Counted from the stretch's first letter, positions 25,122-33,095 are shown. The stretch is DNA of 41,182 nt from DUQU01 sp964481475 (GCA_964481475.1 CAYZTG010000005.1:1-41182); one strand, 5' to 3'. The notes: generated by a model not told the origin, from the letters alone. Numbers and translations: made by a program.

Positions 25122-25662
25122 CCACCATATATTTAGTTAAATGACTAAATGGTTCTTCTTTAATAAACCCTTCAATAACATTTAACGCTTTAATGTAATT
25201 ATTTTCTAAATCTTTTCTTTCTTTCTTGGAAAATTTAGATAAAACATGTTTTGTTGCGTCTTCCGTCTTCCCAATTCCAACTCTAAGACGCTTATATTCG
25301 TTAGTTTTTAAGACGCTTTCAATACTTTTAAGGCCATTATGTCCTCCACTTGAACCGCCTTCTCTTAATCTTAGAACTCCAAACTCTAAATTAAGATCAT
25401 CAACTATGACTAAAATATCCTCAATGTTTATTTTGTAATAATTCATTACTTTATAAACACTATTACCAGAAAGATTCATAAAAGTTGTTGGTTTTAAAAA
25501 GATTGCTTTATTGTGCTCGCTAATAAAACCTTCAAATTTAGGTTCAAATTTTTCTTTGATTTTATTATTAGTTAAATAAAGATCTATTAGTTGGTAACCG
25601 ACATTGTGTCTTGTTTTTTGATATGTTCTGCCTGGATTACCAAGACCAACGATTAACTTCAT
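25114..25662 (-). CDS. pth: Peptidyl-tRNA hydrolase
   Basis: A 182-residue enzyme recycling peptidyl-tRNAs that drop off ribosomes. Catalytic landmarks: VGLGNPGRTYQKTRHNVGY with the catalytic histidine in RHN, KPTTFMNLSG, VDDLNLEFG with the key aspartate, and GGHNGLKS. Its ATG overlaps the prs stop (ATGA), and no independent ribosome site is seen, so translation is probably coupled to prs. Confidence 0.98.
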   Translation of the reverse strand: MKLIVGLGNPGRTYQKTRHNVGYQLIDLYLTNNKIKEKFEPKFEGFISEHNKAIFLKPTTFMNLSGNSVYKVMNYYKINIEDILVIVDDLNLEFGVLRLREGGSSGGHNGLKSIESVLKTNEYKRLRVGIGKTEDATKHVLSKFSKKERKDLENNYIKALNVIEGFIKEEPFSHLTKYMVDE

Positions 25663-26633
25663 AGTTTTAATGGGTTTTTATAAATGTTATTAAATATTTG
25701 GCTAATGGGCTCATCTTTAACAATGTTTAAAATTGCTTTACCCAACATATATCCAACAGTTAATATTTCAAATTTAGCGTGGTTTTTAAGACTTTCGTGA
25801 TTAATAGTATCTGTTAAAACAATTTTACTAATCGGCGAGTTTTCTAATCTCTCAATTGCCTTCCCTGATAATACTCCATGTGTAGCACAAGCATAAATAC
25901 ACTCTGCTCCAGCTTTTTTTAAAGCTTCTGCTCCAGCAATAATCGTTCCTCCAGTATCAATGATATCATCAACTAAAATACATGTTTTACCATCTACATT
26001 ACCAATAATATTCATAACTTCAGCTTGATTTGGAGCTGGTCTTCTTTTATCAATAATTGCAATCGGAACATCAAATAGTCTTGCAAAAGAACGTGCTCTT
26101 GTTGTTCCGCCGTGGTCAGGTGAAACAATGATTAAGTTCTCTCTATCAATATCCTTAAAATAAGTAGCTAGCAGTGGAGCTGCTGGAAAGTTATCGATTG
26201 GAATATCGAAGAACCCTTGAATTTGCGCTGCATGTAAATCCAGAGAAACAACTCTATTTGCTCCAGCTGTTTGAATCATATCAGCAACCAACTTAGCTGT
26301 GATTGGTTGTCTGCTTTTAGCTTTTCTATCTTGTCTTGAATAACCAAAATAAGGCATCAAAAGTGTAATTTGAGTAGCACTAGCTCTTTTTAGAGCATCA
26401 ATCATAATCAACATTTCCATAATATGTTCATTCGCCGGATTACTAGTTGGCTGAATAACAAAGACGTGATTTCCTCTAACCGAATCATTAATATTAATAC
26501 CAATTTCTCCATCAGAAAACCTTTCAATAGAAACATTTGAAAGTGGAATTCCTGAGGCTTTTACAATTTTATCAGCTAATTCTTTATTAGCAGAAAGTGT
26601 AAATAACTGAATTTTTTTCCCATCAACTATCAT
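25659..26633 (-). CDS. prs: Ribose-phosphate pyrophosphokinase
   Basis: A 324-residue class I PRPP synthase making phosphoribosyl pyrophosphate from ribose 5-phosphate and ATP for nucleotide synthesis. Motifs: FSDGEIGININDSVRG, YFGYSRQDRKAKSRQPI, the divalent-ion/PRPP signature VSLDLHAAQIQGFFDIPIDN and the PRPP loop CILVDDIIDTGGTI. It heads the prs-pth-mfd group with its own promoter; the ribosome site is AAAGGGGA. Confidence 0.98.
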   Translation of the reverse strand: MIVDGKKIQLFTLSANKELADKIVKASGIPLSNVSIERFSDGEIGININDSVRGNHVFVIQPTSNPANEHIMEMLIMIDALKRASATQITLLMPYFGYSRQDRKAKSRQPITAKLVADMIQTAGANRVVSLDLHAAQIQGFFDIPIDNFPAAPLLATYFKDIDRENLIIVSPDHGGTTRARSFARLFDVPIAIIDKRRPAPNQAEVMNIIGNVDGKTCILVDDIIDTGGTIIAGAEALKKAGAECIYACATHGVLSGKAIERLENSPISKIVLTDTINHESLKNHAKFEILTVGYMLGKAILNIVKDEPISQIFNNIYKNPLKL

Positions 26634-26657
26634 TTTTATATCTGTCCCCTTTATTAT

Positions 26658-26666
26658 ATTATAACA
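26658..26666 (-). promoter_or_regulatory. Extended -10 promoter of prs
   Basis: TGTTATAAT on the minus strand, 25 bases before the prs start codon. Confidence 0.6.
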
Positions 26667-26697
26667 ATTATTATAAGATAATTCTTATTAAAAATAA

Positions 26698-26711
26698 GTA
26701 AAGCGCTTTAC
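26698..26711. promoter_or_regulatory. Perfect 14-bp palindrome at ispE end, upstream of prs
   Basis: GTAAAGCGCTTTAC overlaps the TAA stop of ispE and lies about 32 bases upstream of the prs -10. The central AAAGCGCTTT equals the core of CcpA/LacI-type operators; the outer two bases on each side do not fit the cre consensus. Alternatively, on the minus strand it forms a short G-U-extended hairpin followed by TTATTTTT, a weak terminator for ispE. Both readings are inference. Confidence 0.5.
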
Positions 26712-27505
26712 CCTATTTCTTTTGTTTCTAGAATGTCATATTGTTTAAATTCTTTGTAAATTAAATCCTTTTCAAATTCATTTGGATCTATTAAAAACAA
26801 CCCACTTCCCGAACCCGTCATCTTAAAATCTAATTTGAGTTTTATCCCTTTTTCAACAATTTCCAAGAGCTCTTTACTTAATGAAAGTGAACTCTCTAAA
26901 AGGTCATTTTCTCCATACATTTTTAAAAAATCATTGTCGTTTATATAGGGTCTAAAATTCTGATAATTATCCCCCATTTTAAAGGACCCAAAAACATCTT
27001 TTGTTAGTAGCGATTTATGAGGTAATACAATAATAAAATTAAATAATTTTTTACTATTAACAGTTAAAATATTTTCACCTCTACCACTAATAAAAGATCT
27101 TTTATTATAAAGACTAAAGACAGTGTCGCTTCCCAATTTAGCAGCTAACTTTTCTAAAACTTGATCACTTAAGTTAACATCAAATAGTTCGTTTAGTGCC
27201 TTTAAAGTTGTACTAATATTTGCACTTGAACTCCCCAGACCATACCCTATTGGAATATTTTTTTCTAAATTTATTTTAACAAATTTATTAATCTTAGTAT
27301 ACTCTCTAAATAAATTTATTGCTTTAAAAATATTATTATTTTCTATTTCAACATTACTAATAATTTCATCATATTCGCTAATTTCAAATTTTAAAACATC
27401 ATAAATATCAATTGGACAAACAACACTTTCTAATAAATGAAACTCGTTTTCTTTCCCTATAATTTTCAAAGTAAGATTAATTTTTGCATAAGATTTTTTA
27501 ATCAT
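26708..27505 (-). CDS. ispE: 4-diphosphocytidyl-2-C-methyl-D-erythritol kinase
   Basis: A 265-residue GHMP-family kinase of the MEP isoprenoid pathway. Lys8 in SYAKINLTLKI and Asp127 in AAKLGSD are the expected active-site residues; the ATP loop is IPIGYGLGSSSAN (84-96), diverged from the usual AGLGGGSSNAA. It is slightly short for the family (about 285). The start is ATG 27505, with GGGTGG upstream; earlier in-frame codons lie inside rsmA. It overlaps rsmA by 8 bases. Its position after rsmA matches the Bacillus ksgA-ispE order, which supports the call despite divergence. Confidence 0.92.
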   Translation of the reverse strand: MIKKSYAKINLTLKIIGKENEFHLLESVVCPIDIYDVLKFEISEYDEIISNVEIENNNIFKAINLFREYTKINKFVKINLEKNIPIGYGLGSSSANISTTLKALNELFDVNLSDQVLEKLAAKLGSDTVFSLYNKRSFISGRGENILTVNSKKLFNFIIVLPHKSLLTKDVFGSFKMGDNYQNFRPYINDNDFLKMYGENDLLESSLSLSKELLEIVEKGIKLKLDFKMTGSGSGLFLIDPNEFEKDLIYKEFKQYDILETKEIG

Positions 27506-28295
27506 TATACCACCCATTACTATATAAAATAAAATCATTTATTGTCATGTTTTCTGCTCTGGTCAAGGGATTAAAAAGCGGATTAATTTTTAATATTTTT
27601 TCTAATACAACACTTTTATCTAGTCCAAATCCTTCAGTCAAATTATTAAGAAATGTCTTTCTTTTTTGGGCAAAAGAAACTCTGATAAATTCCTTATAAT
27701 TATCTTCATTTTTTATCAACTTTAAGTAGTCATTTTTTCTTGAAAAATTGAGAATAATGCTATCAACTTTTGGAGGCGGATTAAAGTGCTTTTTAGAGAC
27801 TGTTTTCACTTTATTTACATTAAAATAAGTTTGGAGCAAAACGCTAAGATCGTTATAACTCTTACCGGATGTTGAGGATATCCTTTCACCTACCTCTTTT
27901 TGCATCATAATTGTGGCAGTTTCAAATTGTTTGGTATTTAGCATTAACATAAGTATTGGCGCCGTAATGTAGTAAGGAATATTGGCTACTAAGGCCGAGA
28001 ACTCTATTTTGTTGTCAAAATGGAACTTATCTAATTCTACTGTAAGGATATCTTTGTAAAGAAATTCTACATTATTGTAATTATTTGCTATCTTGTCTAA
28101 ATATGGTTTTAAATCTGTGTCTATTTCAAAAGCATAAACATACTTACATATTTTGGCTAGTTCTTCAGTTAAAACACCTGAGCCAGGCCCTATTTCAATT
28201 ACCACAATGTCAGTTAAATCATTGTAGTTAACGATTTCTCTAATTACTTGTTTGTTCGTCAAAAAGTGCTGTCCGTATTTTTTCTTCTTTTTCAT
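27498..28295 (-). CDS. rsmA: 16S rRNA (adenine1518-N6/adenine1519-N6)-dimethyltransferase
   Basis: A 265-residue SAM-dependent KsgA enzyme that dimethylates two adjacent adenines near the 3' end of 16S rRNA. Motifs: KKYGQHFLTN at the N-terminus, VIEIGPGSGVLTEELA (SAM motif I), NIPYYITAPIL (catalytic NxPY) and FNPPPKVDSIIL. It overlaps the upstream rnmV gene by 56 bases in another frame, and the start at 28295 is needed to include the conserved GQHFL segment in its usual place. Confidence 0.98.
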   Translation of the reverse strand: MKKKKKYGQHFLTNKQVIREIVNYNDLTDIVVIEIGPGSGVLTEELAKICKYVYAFEIDTDLKPYLDKIANNYNNVEFLYKDILTVELDKFHFDNKIEFSALVANIPYYITAPILMLMLNTKQFETATIMMQKEVGERISSTSGKSYNDLSVLLQTYFNVNKVKTVSKKHFNPPPKVDSIILNFSRKNDYLKLIKNEDNYKEFIRVSFAQKRKTFLNNLTEGFGLDKSVVLEKILKINPLFNPLTRAENMTINDFILYSNGWYND

Positions 28296-28812
28296 AATTT
28301 GATATTTTTTCCCTCGTTATATTATAAAGATTAAGTCGCTTAGCTAAGCCCTTACCATTGGTATATCCTATTCGAAAGTAATTGAAAAGGTCCACTCTCA
28401 TTCTCTTTGAATCCTTATGCCCTATATACCCTTTAGACAGTAGATAAGCATTATCAATATCGCCTAGTGTAGTTATTTTATGGCTTTTACTCAATAATTC
28501 TTCTAAATGCTCAATTTTTACATGTTCTAAACCAATGTCACCTTTTTTGCTTGTTGAGTGCTCTTTTTTCAAATAAATATGGGTTGGTTTTAATAAATTT
28601 TCATTGAGCTTTTTTCGGATATTTTCACCTGCAAAATCAGGATCTAATAGCAAAACTATTTCATGAGTTTTTTCCAACATTTTTAGTTGGTCAATTAAGG
28701 CCTTTTTTATTCTAATTCCACCAGTATAAATCACCTTAATATTCTTATCATATTCCTTTAATTTTGAAGCATCATGTGCTCCCTCTACGACATAGATTTT
28801 TTCTTGTTTCAT
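28240..28812 (-). CDS. rnmV: Ribonuclease M5
   Basis: A 190-residue TOPRIM-domain nuclease that matures 5S rRNA precursors. TOPRIM residues: Glu10 and Asp14 in VVEGAHD, and Asp57/Asp59 in LLLDPDFAGE. HIYLKKEHSTSKKGDIGLEH is the expected conserved stretch. The start codon lies only four bases after the T-tract of the pduL terminator and has only a weak AAAG in front, so how it is transcribed and translated is unclear. Its 3' end overlaps rsmA by 56 bases. Confidence 0.95.
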   Translation of the reverse strand: MKQEKIYVVEGAHDASKLKEYDKNIKVIYTGGIRIKKALIDQLKMLEKTHEIVLLLDPDFAGENIRKKLNENLLKPTHIYLKKEHSTSKKGDIGLEHVKIEHLEELLSKSHKITTLGDIDNAYLLSKGYIGHKDSKRMRVDLFNYFRIGYTNGKGLAKRLNLYNITREKISNYEKEEKIRTALFDEQTSN

Positions 28813-28815
28813 CTT

Positions 28816-28841
28816 TAAAAAAAGCCTTTTTAAAAAAGGCT
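28816..28841 (-). terminator. Terminator at pduL end
   Basis: AGCCTTTTTT and AAAAAGGCT form the stem, followed by T7 on the minus strand. The pduL TAG stop lies in the 5' edge of the stem, and the rnmV start follows at once. Confidence 0.85.
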
Positions 28842-29433
28842 ATTCTACTTCAAAACTATAAGACTTTACAAGCATTACTTCATCGCCTGAATTTAATCCA
28901 AATGCTGCTCCATCGTCTGTGTCTAAATGACAATCAAGGGAGAACTTTTCTGAAACTCTACAAAGGACGTTTCCTAGAATTCCTGATTTTTCATTATCAA
29001 TATAAATGTTAACTATTTCTTTATCTTTAACATTAAATTCTTTTGCATCTTCTAAACTAAAATGAATATGGCGGTCTGCAATTATTACTCCTTCAGTAAT
29101 TTCTACTTCCCCTTTTGGACCAACAATTTTACAAGCTCCGCTTCCTTTAATATCTCCGCTCGATCTAACTGGTGCTTCAAACTTACCTCTAATTGCATCG
29201 CTTCTAGAAATCTCTAATTGTGTCTCAGGTCTTATTGGTCCTAATATTCTAACGCCTTCGATTTTTCTGTCTGCTGGAGAAATTACAGTTACTTTTTCTT
29301 CTGCTGCAAACTGTCCTGGTTGTGATAAATCTTTAAACTTTTTTAACTCATAACCTTTACCAAATAATACTTCTAAATGTTCTTTACTTAAGTGGATGTG
29401 TCTTCCACTAACACCGACTGGAATTTTTCTCAT
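28840..29433 (-). CDS. pduL: PduL-type phosphate propanoyl/acetyltransferase
   Basis: A 197-residue phosphotransacylase of the PduL family converting acyl-CoA and phosphate to acyl-phosphate. Two homologous halves carry the zinc-binding histidine motifs: VGVSGRHIHLS (residues 7-17) and ADRHIHF (about 119-125), plus the C-terminal LDCHLDTDDG histidine. No microcompartment shell genes are nearby and the N-terminus lacks an encapsulation-peptide extension, so it probably works in the cytoplasm as the phosphotransacetylase for ATP-yielding acetate formation with an acetate kinase (inference). It has a strong promoter and a GAGGT ribosome site. Confidence 0.96.
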   Translation of the reverse strand: MRKIPVGVSGRHIHLSKEHLEVLFGKGYELKKFKDLSQPGQFAAEEKVTVISPADRKIEGVRILGPIRPETQLEISRSDAIRGKFEAPVRSSGDIKGSGACKIVGPKGEVEITEGVIIADRHIHFSLEDAKEFNVKDKEIVNIYIDNEKSGILGNVLCRVSEKFSLDCHLDTDDGAAFGLNSGDEVMLVKSYSFEVE

Positions 29434-29459
29434 TTTTATTACCTCATTTCATCATTTTA

Positions 29460-29488
29460 ATTATAACATTTTAAACTTATATTTCCAA
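29460..29488 (-). promoter_or_regulatory. pduL promoter
   Basis: -35 TTGGAA (29483-29488), 17-base spacer, extended -10 TGTTATAAT with the hexamer at 29460-29465. It is back to back with the HIT promoter; the two -35 boxes are 16 bases apart. Confidence 0.75.
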
Positions 29489-29504
29489 TAATGTTAAAGC
29501 TTAT

Positions 29505-29533
29505 TTTACAAATTATTTGATTATCTATATAAT
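29505..29533 (+). promoter_or_regulatory. HIT gene promoter
   Basis: -35 TTTACA (29505-29510), 17-base spacer and -10 TATAAT (29528-29533) on the plus strand, 18 bases before the start codon at 29551. Confidence 0.75.
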
Positions 29534-29550
29534 TAAGATGGGTGATAAAA

Positions 29551-29964
29551 ATGTCAATATTTGAAAAAATTGTTAAAAAAGAAATTCCTGCGTATATTAT
29601 TTATGAAGATGACTTAACACTAGCTTTTTTAGATATAAGTCAAACAACTAAAGGTCATACTTTAGTGATTCCTAAAAAGCGTTTTGAAAGTGTTTATGAA
29701 CTTGATGATGATACTGCAAAACATTTATTTATGGTAGTTGTAAAAGTTAGCAAGGCATTAAAAAAAGCCTTTAATTTAGAAGGTTTAAATATTGTGAACA
29801 ATAATGGCAGTCTTGCGGGCCAAGTTGTCTTCCACTACCACATTCATTTAATTCCTCGTTATCAAGATGATGATTTTATATTAAAAGGAATCTCTCATGG
29901 GAATAATTATAGCAAGGAAGATTTTGAATTATTAAGACTTAAGATTTCCGATTCGTTATCTTAA
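29551..29964 (+). CDS. HIT family nucleotide-binding hydrolase
   Basis: A 137-residue histidine-triad protein. The triad is His95-His97-His99 in FHYHIHLIPR; the N-terminal SIFEKIVKKEIPAYIIYEDD and TKGHTLVIPK fit the HinT/Hit group that hydrolyses nucleoside phosphoramidates or adenylates. GGTGAT lies just before ATG 29551; the GTG three codons upstream is inside this site. Its last 26 bases overlap the convergent histidine kinase gene, and no terminator lies between them. Confidence 0.95.
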   Translation: MSIFEKIVKKEIPAYIIYEDDLTLAFLDISQTTKGHTLVIPKKRFESVYELDDDTAKHLFMVVVKVSKALKKAFNLEGLNIVNNNGSLAGQVVFHYHIHLIPRYQDDDFILKGISHGNNYSKEDFELLRLKISDSLS

Positions 29965-31273
29965 ACAAAACTCCACCTTCAACGTTTCTAACGATTAAGT
30001 GATAGCCAAATCTATTAACTGTCTTTTGGACGATGCTCATTCCTAGTCCGAATTGACCTTTAGTTCCTTTTTCATAAGGTTTAAAAAGATTTGTTAAGTA
30101 TTTCTCTTCAATCGGTTCTCCGTCGTTATAGAAGGATAATTCATTATCTTTCAATCTAATGATAATTTTTGATTTTGCATATCTTGTTGCATTATCAATT
30201 ATGTTTGAGATAACGATGTGATAGTTGTCTTTTAAGCCAATGAACTGTGAATTATCTAAACTAACGATAACATGAAAGCTCTGAAGGAGTATTTTATAAT
30301 CATCCAAAACACTTTCAACAACAGTTTTCATCTCAACTTTTTCTAGTTCTACTTCTGAATCGATATACTCTAGCTTATTATACTCCAAAAGGCGTTCAAC
30401 TTTCTTTTGGAGTTTTTTTGTTTGTTCAATAATAGTTGCAGCAGCTTTTTGATCAACAATTCCATCTTCTAATGCTTCCGCGTAACTTCTGATTACAGCA
30501 ATCGGTGTTTTAAAATCATGCGATAGATTTTGAAACATTTCTTGTTTGGTAATTTCATTTGATAAAATCTCCACTCGCATTTCTTCTACTTTTGTGGCAA
30601 GTTCACTAATTTCATCTCCACCAACTACATTAATTGCTTTTTCATATCCTAAACTTCCTAAAGAAGAAACTTCATTAGCTAAGTTTTTAACTCTTTTTGT
30701 CATTTCTCTGCTCCAAAGAGCTAAGATTATGTTCCCCACTAACATAATTGTAGCAAAAGCGAGAAAGGTCCCTAAAAACGATAAGAAAACATTCTCGTTA
30801 AAACTTATTTTCTTGAGATCATTGATGTATGTTGAATTCATTACACTAAAAACATAAAAATCATTTCTTGTAGGAACTTTTTTCATTAAAACATAATAAC
30901 TATGGCTATATTGACTAAATTGAAACATATTATGAGTTCCCATTTTAAAGGCTGTTTCAACTATTTCATCAACAATTATCCTCTCATCTAAAAAACTCTC
31001 AACATTTTCTGATACTTCGGATATTACAATGGAAATCTCATTATTTTGATTATCAATAATTGTTGCCGTTATATAACCTAAGTAGTCTTTATCCTCACTC
31101 TCTGACTGAACATAAGTAATTAAATCTAAGTAAGTGTTCATTTCATTCTCCGCTATACTTACATAAACTGAGTCATAATTTCTAAATGTAATCAAACCAA
31201 AAACAACCGCACTTAGTATAGTTACAGTTGTATATAGCAATAAAAGTTGTGTAGAAAGACTAATTTTTTTCAT
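29939..31273 (-). CDS. Two-component sensor histidine kinase
   Basis: A 444-residue membrane kinase. The first helix is at about residues 8-30, followed by an extracytoplasmic sensor of about 125 residues (no family recognised) and a second helix at about 162-187. A HAMP-like linker follows, then HisKA with His252 in NLSHDFKTPI, and HATPase with NIIDNATRYA (N box) and GQFGLGMSIVQ (G2). It starts three bases after the response regulator stop, so the pair is co-translated. The signal is unknown; an upstream lipoprotein gene might be functionally linked. Its 3' end overlaps the HIT gene. Confidence 0.96.
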   Translation of the reverse strand: MKKISLSTQLLLLYTTVTILSAVVFGLITFRNYDSVYVSIAENEMNTYLDLITYVQSESEDKDYLGYITATIIDNQNNEISIVISEVSENVESFLDERIIVDEIVETAFKMGTHNMFQFSQYSHSYYVLMKKVPTRNDFYVFSVMNSTYINDLKKISFNENVFLSFLGTFLAFATIMLVGNIILALWSREMTKRVKNLANEVSSLGSLGYEKAINVVGGDEISELATKVEEMRVEILSNEITKQEMFQNLSHDFKTPIAVIRSYAEALEDGIVDQKAAATIIEQTKKLQKKVERLLEYNKLEYIDSEVELEKVEMKTVVESVLDDYKILLQSFHVIVSLDNSQFIGLKDNYHIVISNIIDNATRYAKSKIIIRLKDNELSFYNDGEPIEEKYLTNLFKPYEKGTKGQFGLGMSIVQKTVNRFGYHLIVRNVEGGVLFKITNRKS

Positions 31274-31275
31274 AT

Positions 31276-31929
31276 TTATAATAACCTATAACCAAACCCA
31301 TAAATTGTTTCTATTTTTAGTAAAGGCATTTTATTTCTAAGTCTTCTAAGTAAATCATCAACTACCCGGTCAGAGCCATAATAATCGCTACCCCAAACAT
31401 GAGTCAGTATTTGATTCCTAGAAAAAGGAGTGTTTTGATTTTCTAAAAAGAATAATAATAACTCAAACTCTTTGTTAGTTAATTCAATACTTTCTTCAAG
31501 ATGTTTAATTGTTCTTTTTTCAATATTTATTTCGTAAGTGTCGTATTTCACCATCCCGCCACTACCTTTTAAAGTTCTTTTTAAAACAGCTTTAACTCTT
31601 AAAACAAGTTCTCTTGGAGAATATGGTTTGGCAACATAATCATCACTACCCAATTCAAGTCCTCTAATTTTGTCTAGATCATGGTCTCTCGCACTAGCAA
31701 AAATAATTGCTTGATTCGGTCTTTTTTCTTTGATAGCTTTAATTAGATCATAACCATTAATATCATCTTGAAGCATAATATCTAAAATCCATAAATCAAC
31801 TTCATCGTCAATATGTAACATAGCTGATTCGCCTGTTAAAAAAACTTTTACTTCAAAGTTCTCTTTTTCTAAATATTTTTTTACAATTTGGGCTAAATCA
31901 TACTCATCTTCTACTAAATATATTTTCAT
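31276..31929 (-). CDS. OmpR/PhoB-family response regulator
   Basis: A 217-residue regulator with an N-terminal receiver domain (acidic pair Glu8/Asp9 in YLVEDEYD, phosphoacceptor Asp50 in LWILDIML, Lys in YVAKPYSPREL) and a C-terminal winged helix (TNKEFELLLFFLENQNTPF, HVWGSDYYGSDRVVDD, YGFGYRL). The start at 31929 has AGGAG seven bases upstream. Partner of the downstream kinase. A perfect inverted repeat sits between its -10 box and the ribosome site. Confidence 0.97.
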   Translation of the reverse strand: MKIYLVEDEYDLAQIVKKYLEKENFEVKVFLTGESAMLHIDDEVDLWILDIMLQDDINGYDLIKAIKEKRPNQAIIFASARDHDLDKIRGLELGSDDYVAKPYSPRELVLRVKAVLKRTLKGSGGMVKYDTYEINIEKRTIKHLEESIELTNKEFELLLFFLENQNTPFSRNQILTHVWGSDYYGSDRVVDDLLRRLRNKMPLLKIETIYGFGYRLL

Positions 31930-31949
31930 ATCATCGCTCCTAACCAAAA

Positions 31950-31974
31950 GAAAGTGTCAATAAATGACACTTTC
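31950..31974. promoter_or_regulatory. Perfect inverted repeat at response-regulator promoter (candidate operator)
   Basis: GAAAGTGTCA, a 5-nt spacer (TTTAT on the minus strand), then TGACACTTTC. It directly abuts the -10 hexamer at 31975-31980, so it covers the likely transcription start and first 20 bases. It could be an operator for autoregulation or a 5' RNA hairpin. The 3' arm is followed by a few T, but a terminator here would stop the gene's own transcript. Confidence 0.6.
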
Positions 31975-31983
31975 ATTATAACA
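31975..31983 (-). promoter_or_regulatory. Extended -10 promoter of two-component operon
   Basis: TGTTATAAT on the minus strand, about 46 bases before the regulator start. No -35 is evident. Confidence 0.6.
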
Positions 31984-32059
31984 TATCTATTTAATATTAA
32001 TTCTTAAATTAAAAGGGAACTATAATCTTAATTATTAATCAAATTAGCTAATCAATTTT

Positions 32060-32953
32060 CTAAAAACCCTCAATATCAAACTCTTCATAATTACTAAAAT
32101 CAGGAAGTTTAGGCATTTTAGCACCAAACACTACATGTATATTCCCTGTTATATTAATTATATTATTTCGAGTAATATCTACATCTTTAACTGTTAAGGC
32201 AGCTCCTGCTTCAACTAATTTGTTATCTTTAATAACGACAACAATTGTAAAGTCAAATTCATCTATGTTTTCGATATCAAACATGTTGCTAAGATCATTG
32301 CCAAATATTTTTTTACTTTCTATTATTAATTCTTTATTAATTACTAATTTTATGCGGTACTCATTATTTTTTTGATAAAAAGTTAACCCTTTATGTTTCA
32401 ATAACTCATTAATAAAATCTTGATCTTTTAGTTGGCTTAGAATTGATTCAAAATCAAAGTCAATAGGTATTGGTAAGAACTCATCAAACTCATTCATTTC
32501 AAAAGGTAGAAAGTATTTACCTTTAATTGTTGTTTCACCACCAAGAGGGATAAATAACTCTGTATTTATTTTTGCGTCGACATCAAAATAAACTTTTTTA
32601 TCTTCATTAACAACATAAAGCATTAAACTACCTTCACTAGGTTTAGAGTCCATTTCCATTTTTAATGATAAATCAGCAGTTAAATTTCCTTTAGTATCAG
32701 CATAAACGGTTGCAGTTGTTTCCAAACTAACATCCTCTCCGTTTGATTTTCCATTGGCATTTAAATCAAAACTAACTTTTGTTATTAAATTATCAATTTG
32801 GATTTTACTAAATAAATCGCTTGCTTCAGTAGCAGTAAGTTCTACTCTATCATTTTCGTTTACTTCAGGTATTTTTCCTTTATTGCCATCTTTACAAGCT
32901 ACTAACACTAAAGATAATAATATTAGGCTCACACTATATAATATTTTTTTCAT
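32060..32953 (-). CDS. Lipoprotein of unknown function (LolA-like fold possible)
   Basis: 297 residues. The signal peptide ends in lipobox LVAC with Cys20. The mature part is beta-strand rich, with alternating hydrophobic/polar segments such as KVSFDLNANGKSN, TADLSLKMEMDSKP and FDFTIVVVIKDNKLVEAGAAL. This is reminiscent of LolA/DUF6612-type surface lipoproteins of low-GC bacteria, but I do not recognise a named family. AAAAGGAG precedes the ATG and it has a good promoter of its own. It lies upstream of the two-component operon on the same strand, without a strong terminator between, so some read-through is possible. Confidence 0.85.
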   Translation of the reverse strand: MKKILYSVSLILLSLVLVACKDGNKGKIPEVNENDRVELTATEASDLFSKIQIDNLITKVSFDLNANGKSNGEDVSLETTATVYADTKGNLTADLSLKMEMDSKPSEGSLMLYVVNEDKKVYFDVDAKINTELFIPLGGETTIKGKYFLPFEMNEFDEFLPIPIDFDFESILSQLKDQDFINELLKHKGLTFYQKNNEYRIKLVINKELIIESKKIFGNDLSNMFDIENIDEFDFTIVVVIKDNKLVEAGAALTVKDVDITRNNIINITGNIHVVFGAKMPKLPDFSNYEEFDIEGF

Positions 32954-32980
32954 CTCTTTTTCTCCTTTTACTTATAAAAT

Positions 32981-33009
32981 ATTATATCTTTTTTTTACAT
33001 TTTTTTCAA
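32981..33009 (-). promoter_or_regulatory. Lipoprotein promoter
   Basis: -35 TTGAAA (33004-33009), 17-base spacer, -10 TATAAT (32981-32986) on the minus strand. Confidence 0.75.
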
Positions 33010-33066
33010 TTATTATAAATATTATCATAGTTATGTACTATCAAATATTAGATGGCTATAACAAAA

Positions 33067-33095
33067 AAATAAAGGCCCACTTTTTAAAGTGAGCC
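33067..33095 (-). terminator. Terminator downstream of serS
   Basis: GGCTCACTTT pairs with AAAGTGGGCC (one G-U) around two A and is followed on the minus strand by TTTATTTTTTT. Confidence 0.88.

Noticed and set aside
31950..31974. Intrinsic terminator of the upstream lipoprotein gene
   Set aside because: The hairpin lies downstream of the -10 box and would stop the two-component transcript; the T-run after it is short. An operator or leader hairpin is preferred, though a terminator is not fully excluded.
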